Source: Diphasiastrum complanatum (lineage: Eukaryota; Streptophyta; Lycopodiopsida; Lycopodiales; Lycopodiaceae). From it: 64,000 bases of DNA. Position numbers and translations under genes: made by a program. Under the pieces are notes generated by a model. The model saw only the letters and a program-made list of their open reading frames with translations, ran no database searches and had not been told where the DNA came from. The DNA is taken from contig CM055096.1 in NCBI GenBank assembly GCA_029204225.1, positions 69,709,444 to 69,773,443 of the forward strand, written 5' to 3'. Shown in pieces: positions 59,601 through 64,000 of the stretch (positions are counted from its first letter, which is position 1; every line of letters begins with the position of its first letter).

Positions 59601-61793
59601 CTATATTCAGATTTCACCTGGGCTTATTAAAGTAAGAAATCCATAAGTTCAAAGAGGAAAAAATGACATGGGATGATCCCATTTAGTCGACTCTCAAAGG
59701 AAGCCTCAAACTTGATCTTTAGGAACGTTCAGATTTTGCAAATTTATGAAATTCATTAACTCCTGTTTTTTCCCTAACAGATTTCACAGTAGATAGTACT
59801 TACAGTGCTCACAAATTCCCACTACAATAACAGGCTTCACCTTTTAAACAGTTTTCCTCATAAATAGCTTTCCAAATTTTCCGTGCAGATGGGCCAGTAT
59901 ATCCAGTGTACTTTTCAGGATTCAGCAGTAAATTTACGTATGTCATTTGCTCTGCACAGAAACACAATGTCATCCCTCATTTAAAGAATCATTCATTCTT
60001 GATTCTAAGCAGAAAATTCATTTTGTCATCTTGACATTCAATGGCTCCTGGACACTAGAATTGTCTCCACACTTTCTCTTAGTACTGTTAAACACAGGCA
60101 AACGATCTTTACTTGCTTCATATACTTCAACTTGGCCCAGATGCAATAGGAAATCATAGAGATACCATTATCTGTTTCATCATCATAAGTCCAAGGATTG
60201 TCCACTTCTGCCCATCCATTGAGTACTTTATGATCCACAGTACGATCAACAGCAGCTTCAGGCTTGCCTTCTTGACATTTTGGATCTTCAACTGAGAGCC
60301 GTTTTGGCTGACATTTAAACGTCTCCGGAAATTCACTTTCTGGACATTCACAGACGCTACAATCCCGCAGGTGGCACATTCCATCATCCGGCCAAAAAGG
60401 ACAGTCACACCACAACTTCACCTGCTAGCAGAAGAGTTTAAGTGAAATCACGAGATTTGTGAGAACTATTTACCTTCTTCAAATTGGAGGTCCCATGATT
60501 AAACAAACAGAACTAAAGAGGACCAGAAGGGACTGCTACATTATTATAATACAATGAAGCAAACAATGATTTAGAAAGGCCAGCTTAAATGGCTTTTAAA
60601 AAAAAAAAAAGGTAGAATACATGGTACATGGCATTTTGATTTGTCAAATGGAAACTTCTTATGACCAAACATGCTCTTTGCATAAGGAAACACAATACAG
60701 AGAAGACTGGCAGCTGAGAGCAATCAGCGAAAAAGCATATAGAGAGAGAAAGTTGTGCAATGATCAATCCCTCAAACTCTTACATGAAACCACTGCAGAA
60801 TAACCATTGTACATCTTAAGAAATGAATAACATAACATTTGAAACCATAAATGATATACAGATACTGGTATAAGTGAACATGTCACATTTTACACTTCAA
60901 AAAGGTTTTACTGATTTTCTTCAATGACGCTAAGATTAGCGTAAATGCAGGTAATTTATTAGTACAGGATCCAAAAACTTTTACAATTTCAAGTACTACA
61001 TACAGGCAATTATTTCACGAAACAAAAAAAAAGAAAAAAAATTATAGGCATGTGCATTGATATTAACAGAAAAGTTAAAAATGGATAGTATAATTTGATT
61101 TCCTATAAGAAATGAGCCCTTGCTTTCACTTGCACCCAAAGTTAACATAAGAGACGAATAAAGTTTACTCTTCCACAAAAGTACGATAATGATTTTTTAT
61201 GTTTCTGAAGAACCCCATGGCAACATGGGACACAAAGTAGCCGTGTAAGAGAGTTAAAATGAGGTGACTGCGTCATTTGGATTCCCAAAGGCAATGAGTA
61301 ACTACTTTCAATTAAGCAAGAACATAAACAGCAAATACAGCTTTTTATAACACAAGCATGACCACATTTTTTTTGCGTTTCGAAACGCCACAGTATAAGA
61401 GTACAAAATATGTGAATGATCAAGGCAAAGCTTCTTATAAGCATAAAGAAACAATTAAAGGTCATATTCATTACCCATGCCATATTCTGGGTGAACACGG
61501 GCTTGTCCAACAATTATGCAGCAAATAGACAAGGTCAACGATTAACCTGGTCATAAAACTAAGACACTAAAACGAGAGGACTTTGTCAACATGGTTGAAG
61601 CCATTTAACTTCATCAAACAACCAAGTTTAAAATATACAAGATAACCAAATGGACTGCTTGTACCTTAAAATATCGAAAGAATGGTTTCTTCACCAACTC
61701 CTGGAGAACAGGATGAAGCAGCTCCTTGTTGATTGTGTCCACCATCTCATAGTCACAGCAACAATCCTCAATTACTCCTTTGAGCTTCTGCAA
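41418..61793 (-). CDS. ERO1: ERO1, endoplasmic reticulum oxidoreductin (N-terminus outside window)
   Basis: Eight phase-consistent exons: 61,665-61,793; 60,166-60,421; 59,841-59,951; 49,662-49,780; 49,335-49,439; 48,814-49,016; 41,636-41,759; 41,418-41,525 (TAA stop). They encode 384 residues. ERO1 is a luminal, FAD-dependent ER enzyme that reoxidises protein disulfide isomerase with oxygen, driving disulfide formation. Diagnostic blocks are [25 protein letters not shown] then [63 protein letters not shown] and the active-site region [19 protein letters not shown]. Plant ERO1 is about 470 residues, so roughly 80 N-terminal residues (membrane anchor and first cysteines) lie upstream. Every visible exon is open with GT-AG ends, so the gene looks functional despite introns of 10.1 and 7.1 kb full of transposons. 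Confidence 0.96.
42400..43012. repeat. Foldback element in ERO1 intron (inverted arms about 70 bp)
   Basis: AGTGGGCAATATGGGTATCA at about 42,499 recurs inverted at about 43,010 (TGATACCCATATTGCCCACT). The match continues inward through GACGAGAGCAGTGCATTTA and GCAGGTTGCCGG-type sequence. The arms (about 42,499-42,565 and 42,942-43,012) enclose about 375 bp. Outside the left arm is a shorter stem, ATGGTGCCGCCC with GGGCGGCACCAT (42,435-42,475). No coding capacity. The layout is that of a foldback or MITE-like element. Confidence 0.75.
42766..42840. repeat. G/C-run hairpin block
   Basis: Runs of five to six G alternate with C runs: GGGGGGCGGTAGCCCCCC and TTGGGGGGCAGAGCCCCCC form short stems. 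It lies in the loop of the foldback element. Both G-quadruplex and hairpin folding are possible. Confidence 0.85.
43027..43086. repeat. (AT)n microsatellite
   Basis: About 30 AT units abutting the palindrome that begins at 43,090. Confidence 0.97.
43090..43269. repeat. 180-bp near-perfect palindrome
   Basis: The two halves are reverse complements with few mismatches, centred at about 43,180. The inner 18 bp (GGTACCGCTGGATCTATG at 43,157-43,174; its complement at 43,187-43,204) are exact. The outer ends both begin GGTACCG[CT]GGATCAGT. The motifs GGATCC and GGTACC recur throughout. Confidence 0.92.
43300..47800 (+). mobile_element. hAT transposase gene, GC-rich, frameshifted
   Basis: From ATG 43,564 a BED finger reads [20 protein letters not shown]. 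After a Pro/Ser-rich linker, 44,480-45,000 holds DUF659-type sequence: [52 protein letters not shown] and [15 protein letters not shown]. Further blocks follow in shifted frames, with introns at 45,426-45,539 and about 46,039-46,140. The hAT dimerisation motif [20 protein letters not shown] lies at about 45,890-45,950. A long tail is Pro-rich and then AT-hook-like (KRGRPRR, about 47,490). Frame breaks near 44,120, 45,020, 45,290 and 45,850 disable it. Terminal repeats and the 8-bp duplication were not identified, so the edges are approximate. It sits in an ERO1 intron in the opposite orientation to the gene. Confidence 0.88.
47984..48466. repeat. Compound repeat array with GTAGGCCTAC palindromes
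   Basis: Short variants of GCCACGTAGGCCTACCATAG and GGCTTGTGTGGCAAGCC recur about ten times. A longer unit of about 200 bp (CCATAGGCTTGTGTGGCAAG, CCAACCA, GCTCT, then GAGTGGACC, GAGA run, GGTGGGCTCG) occurs twice, at about 48,159 and 48,361. It lies just past the hAT 3' end in the ERO1 intron. No coding meaning. Confidence 0.85.
48814..49780 (-). CDS. ERO1: ERO1 exons: central helical core
   Basis: Exon 49,662-49,780 has [20 protein letters not shown], exon 49,335-49,439 has [20 protein letters not shown], and exon 48,814-49,016 has [20 protein letters not shown] and [12 protein letters not shown]. Short introns (222 and 318 bp) separate them. They form the helical FAD-binding core. Splice phases 0, 0 and 2. 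Confidence 0.95.
49781..51100 (-). other. Left part of 10-kb ERO1 intron with retroelement scraps
   Basis: Two scraps. At about 50,340-50,495 on the minus strand, [20 protein letters not shown] matches the copia RT VCKLxxxLYGLKQAPRAW block. At about 50,618-50,800 on the plus strand, [20 protein letters not shown] and [13 protein letters not shown] is a heptad-rich coiled coil that could come from a LINE ORF1 or a gag. Otherwise nothing recognised. Confidence 0.55.
51130..53860 (+). mobile_element. LINE (L1-type) copy 1, decayed
   Basis: The endonuclease starts at 51,145: [20 protein letters not shown], then [13 protein letters not shown] and [13 protein letters not shown], the APE-type signature. 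The endonuclease C-terminus is duplicated (next entry). RT begins near 53,040: [34 protein letters not shown]. It continues in broken frames with [15 protein letters not shown] and [20 protein letters not shown]. The catalytic YADD region is not readable. Closely related to the copy at 54.2-56.5 kb. No clean tail or target duplication seen. Confidence 0.85.
51757..52375 (+). repeat. Tandem duplication of about 310 bp in LINE endonuclease
   Basis: The block starting ATGAGCTGGTCATTTCTTAT (about 51,760) recurs as ATGAGCCAGTCATTTCTTAT (about 52,069). Both contain CTCATGGGGTCAC, CTTCCACTTATATC and ATCCTTGGGACAG. The translated block is the endonuclease end ([20 protein letters not shown]). The duplication keeps one open frame for 345 codons. 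Confidence 0.9.
53890..54166 (+). mobile_element. LTR fragment with primer-binding site
   Basis: Sequence ending CTTTCCCTTACA (to 54,152) is followed by TTGGTATTAGAGCA, a one-base variant of the tRNA-Met primer site TGGTATCAGAGC. This is the 3' end of a 5' LTR with no internal region left. It separates the two LINE copies. The left boundary is uncertain. Confidence 0.5.
54170..56520 (-). mobile_element. LINE (L1-type) copy 2, decayed
   Basis: Minus-strand order: [12 protein letters not shown] (56,510), METHES, then the endonuclease ([62 protein letters not shown]). RT from about 55,440 has [51 protein letters not shown] and [13 protein letters not shown]. The active site reads [10 protein letters not shown] (about 54,730) where YADD is usual. 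It continues to [14 protein letters not shown] and stops near 54,170 at the LTR fragment. Several stops. The 3' UTR and tail are lost. Confidence 0.9.
56538..56629. repeat. (GA)n microsatellite
   Basis: About 45 GA units lie immediately upstream, in the LINE's own direction, of the LINE copy 2 endonuclease start. GT-rich repeats follow to 56,712. Confidence 0.97.
56640..57180 (-). repeat. (GA)n-linked module, copy 3 (possible LINE 5' region)
   Basis: Reading minus from 57,180: ITSFFTRRR, then [18 protein letters not shown], an Arg/His-rich stretch ([13 protein letters not shown]), then noncoding GCCTTTTGGCATGG and AAAAGACATTAATAA, then GT and GA repeats, then the LINE endonuclease. The same layout occurs at 38.1-38.5 kb, and its end occurs at 15.16 kb. 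It may be a LINE leader or ORF1 relic. Confidence 0.5.
57181..57410. repeat. GT-rich low-complexity tract
   Basis: Imperfect (GT)n/(GA)n sequence (GTGTGTGAGAGTG words). No coding meaning. Confidence 0.7.
57442..57720 (+). pseudogene. BED zinc-finger fragment of a hAT transposase
   Basis: From ATG 57,442 it reads [20 protein letters not shown], then [20 protein letters not shown] and [15 protein letters not shown]...CxYC...F.G...RI..HL is the plant BED finger that opens hAT transposases. It is cut off within about 90 residues by the LTR element on its right. The rest of the transposase is absent. Confidence 0.7.
57721..58780 (-). mobile_element. LTR-element fragment lacking recognised coding (LARD-like)
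   Basis: TTATTTCTAACA (ending 58,022) followed by CCCTCCTTAAATG is, on the minus strand, a polypurine tract joined to an LTR start (AAGGAGGG, TGTTAGAAATAA). The LTR occupies roughly 57,700-58,022; its outer edge is unclear. The internal part to about 58,780 has frames such as [20 protein letters not shown] without a recognised domain. Likely a non-autonomous copia relative. Confidence 0.5.
58860..59560 (+). pseudogene. Copia integrase-start remnant
   Basis: At about 59,400 the frame reads [20 protein letters not shown], a stop, then SYFATFVDE. This is the LELIHxDxWGP..........YFVTFIDD opening of the copia integrase core. Upstream sequence has broken gag-like frames. It ends before the ERO1 exon at 59,841. 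From 59,560 to 59,840 nothing is recognised. Confidence 0.6.
59841..60421 (-). CDS. ERO1: ERO1 exons: Cys-rich shuttle region and FAD-fold start
   Basis: Exon 60,166-60,421 carries [20 protein letters not shown] and SVCECPE, the region of the regulatory/shuttle cysteines that exchange disulfides with PDI, then [10 protein letters not shown]. After a 214-bp intron, exon 59,841-59,951 carries [20 protein letters not shown] and [15 protein letters not shown]. Donors GTATC and GTGAA; phases 1 and 1. Confidence 0.95.
60422..61664 (-). other. ERO1 intron, no inserts recognised
   Basis: 1,243-bp AT-rich intron between ERO1 exons. No transposon, RNA gene or repeat beyond short A-runs. Confidence 0.75.
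61665..61793 (-). CDS. ERO1: ERO1 exon with CCCDYE motif
   Basis: After the acceptor CATCAG it reads [20 protein letters not shown], continues [15 protein letters not shown], and stops at donor GTAC. This is the conserved N-terminal cysteine cluster of plant ERO1. It is 43 codons, phase 0 on both sides. Confidence 0.95.
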
Positions 61794-62400
61794 CTGATGC
61801 ATGCAGATAAAGTAAATTTGATGGCTTGATGAAAGCTCGAATATTCCAAAGCATGTTCAAGGTTGTTGACAGAAATGAAAAGCAACTGCACTTCTTAACG
61901 CTTGAACAGGGTGCCATTAATGGCATTGGTGTTGAGTATAACAGCCCGTAAGGAATGGTTCGTACCCATGAAAGTTAATTGAACCTAAAATGCATAGGTG
62001 GGCTATAAAACGATGCATGCAAGAAATTCATGCACCCCAACCCCATAGTATATGATATAAGAAGAGGCTTTTTATGTCAGTTTGAAGATTATAGAATTGA
62101 TCTTAGTAAATTAGTCTTTTAGTCAAGAGTTCAGATGTGGCTCTACATTAAAATTCCATCATGCACGCAAAATGACAGGCATGTCCAACACAAGTAATAG
62201 GTTAAGTGAGAAACCAGAACAACAACCAGTCAAGCTAAAATTTTGTTAAGCAACGAGGTCAATTATGCTAAAAGCCCATTTGAGCAATTCTGAAATGGGC
62301 GAACATGATATGTAGATAAAGTAGTCTACAATGTGAAGCCTGCACCCTCTCACCTAAGAATCAACCATTTAGCCACTAGCAACAGAACGCCGCAGCTTTA
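61794..62400 (-). other. Probable ERO1 upstream intron
   Basis: AT-rich sequence 5' of the first visible ERO1 exon. No frame resembling the ERO1 N-terminus (signal anchor) was found, so the missing first exon probably lies beyond the copia element to the right. Confidence 0.5.
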
Positions 62401-62706
62401 TGTTAGAATCGAAGAGATTCTCTAATTGGAGTAGACTAATCTTATTAGTACTCACACAAATCATCAACCACAGCTGAAGAAGAAGAGAGACTGCAAGAAG
62501 CTCTTCATAAGCTGGAAATTGAGATAACAATGGAGGTGGGCGCCCAGTCTTAACAATAGAAATCTATGCTAACTATTCTAGCAAAATTGGTACTAACTTA
62601 GGTACCTATACTAAAAATAGATAGTACCTATACTAAAAATAGAAATACGCCTTCTAGCACGCAGGCTGGCCTCTACAAGTAATTAATTAACCATTAATTC
62701 CTAACA
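62401..62706 (-). repeat. 3' LTR of copia 3
   Basis: It begins TGTTAGAATC and ends TTCCTAACA (TGTTAG...CTAACA inverted ends). It is followed by CTCTCCCTTAA, the complement of a polypurine tract. It contains a tandem TACCTATACTAAAAATAGA duplication at about 62,603-62,643. The partner LTR lies outside the window. Confidence 0.85.
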
Positions 62707-64000
62707 CTCTCCCTTAATGGATAATTGATTATCAATAAGACCTAGGAGTGTCCTAAACTTCTCAAGCTTTTCACGACCAAGTCCTGAAGATATCTGCAAC
62801 TTGATCATTGGTGTCACAGTAGATCAACCAGCTTCATACTTATCTATAGAATCATTAGACTTAAACTTGGTTCTATACATCCACTTGCAACCTGCTGGAA
62901 GTACAACAAGATCCCATGTCTCGTTTTTCATGATAGAACTGTACTCCTGCAGGCTGATTATGAGCAACAATGGGCGGTTCTTGATGAACATTAGGCTCTA
63001 AACTTGATGAGGTGTTGGGCAGGTCGAAACTGGTTGATTGCTGCCCCTTATCTCCAGCAATAGAAGATGGTACCAAATCTGGAAAAACTTCAACATTCAC
63101 ACTATGTGGATATGAGTTGGGGCCACATCCAATGAATTCTTTTCATCAAAATGCACATACACGACTAACAATAATCTTGTTAATGCTCAAATTGAACAGC
63201 CTATAGCCTTTGCTTTCACTACTATAGCCAACAAAAATGCATTTAACTCCTTTATCCTCAAGTTTTGTACGAAGTTTATCCGGAACAAAAGCATAAGCCG
63301 TACAACCAAAAATGCGAAAGTGAGAGATTGTAGGCTTCTTTCCATACCAAACTTCATAAGGAGTTAATACTTTCAATGCTTTAGTAGGACAACAATTGCT
63401 TATGTATGCTGCCGTTATAACCGCTTCAGCCCAAAACTTGTGAGGCAGCCCCTTTGCTTTGAGCATGCAACAGGCCATCTCCATAAGTGTGCGATTCTTT
63501 CGCTCGGCAACACCATTTTGTTGAGGCGTATAGGGAGTTGTCATTTGATGTAGAATTCCCTTTTCTCGAAGAAATGCACCGAACGTATTCTTAATGTATT
63601 CCCCTCCTCGCGAACCCTTATAGTTCCATCAATTGGAAAAGGTTTCCTTTGCAACTTTTCAAGTATGCACCCCTCCCATACATGCCCTTCCGGCTGCTCA
63701 ATAGTAGGAATGTCTTCTACCATATTAAATGTCTTCCGCTTCTTCAAACTTGCAAAGTTGAGATGCCCAAACCTTGCGTGCCACAATTCAGCCAACTCCA
63801 ATGATTGTGATGTCGAAGCAACAAGACACGTAGAGGGAATTCATCGCTCATAGGTATCCATAATGAATAAGCAAGCATGCATTGTTCCCGAAACAATAAT
63901 CAAGAGTGATCTTTTAGGATCCTTGACAAGACGCTTATCTTCTTTGAACTCAACAGCTAGTCCTTGCTTCAACATAGTTGAAACCGAAAGAAGATTCTTC
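62707..64000 (-). mobile_element. Ty1/copia element 3, multiply deleted, runs off the window
   Basis: Minus order: pre-integrase ELAELWHARFGHLNFASLKK (63,780); a jump that omits the integrase core's first catalytic part; GGEYIKNTFGAFLREKG; TTPYTPQQNGVAERKNRTLM and FRIFGCTAYAFVPDKLRTKL (63,150-63,544). The RT start (SSIMKNETWDLVVLPAGCKW then MYRTKF, about 62,840-62,940) is joined directly to the last RNase H residues (NDQVADIF, frame change, LGREKLEKFRTLLGL). Nearly all RT and RNase H are gone. It sits upstream of the visible ERO1 exons, probably in an intron. Confidence 0.85.

Noticed and set aside
59841-61802. Separate small genes at each open segment of 59.8-61.8 kb
   Set aside because: They are exons of ERO1: phases and splice sites link them and the protein blocks follow family order.

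Overview
This window looks like nuclear DNA of a land plant with a large, transposon-rich genome. Two split plant genes have introns stretched to 7-16 kb by mobile elements. Copia, chromovirus, LINE, hAT and Helitron-like remains cover most of the rest. (GA)n and (AT)n microsatellites are long. I cannot name the species from sequence alone; nothing looks prokaryotic or organellar.

Layout. (1) 1-20.5 kb, + strand: 'gene A', an uncharacterised Ser-rich plant protein. Its phase-compatible exons run from at least position 169 to a stop at 20,535 and include a 16.3-kb intron. That intron holds a decayed gypsy 3' end and LTR, a possible piggyBac-like fragment, a complete but disabled chromovirus (2,669-9,106; paired 356-bp LTRs, TAGGA target duplication, tRNA-Met primer site), a deleted copia element (9,151-12,975), a gypsy remnant and a hAT remnant. 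(2) 20.5-30.2 kb: a frameshifted 3' fragment of an organellar-type tryptophanyl-tRNA synthetase gene, a gypsy RT remnant, and a copia element with a roughly 240-bp GA tract in one LTR. (3) 30-41 kb: AT-rich sequence with Helitron-like Rep/helicase remains (33-35.2 kb), an unrecognised spliced-looking ORF beside them, and little else. (4) 41.4-61.8 kb, - strand: an ERO1 gene (endoplasmic-reticulum oxidoreductin). Eight exons and the stop codon are visible; the N-terminal exon lies beyond the window. Its 7-kb intron contains foldback DNA, a GC-rich hAT transposase and a compound repeat array. Its 10-kb intron contains two convergent LINEs, an LTR fragment, a BED-finger fragment and copia remnants. 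(5) 62.4-64 kb: a deleted copia element in what is probably the upstream ERO1 intron.

The only genes that look functional are ERO1 and gene A. All three larger copia elements carry internal deletions, the chromovirus has a changed RT active site, and the LINEs and hATs are frameshifted. The main points of interest are the foldback/palindrome cluster at 42.4-43.3 kb, the repeat array at 48.0-48.5 kb, the tRNA-synthetase fragment, the spliced ORF beside the Helitron-like remains, and the recurring (GA)n-linked module.
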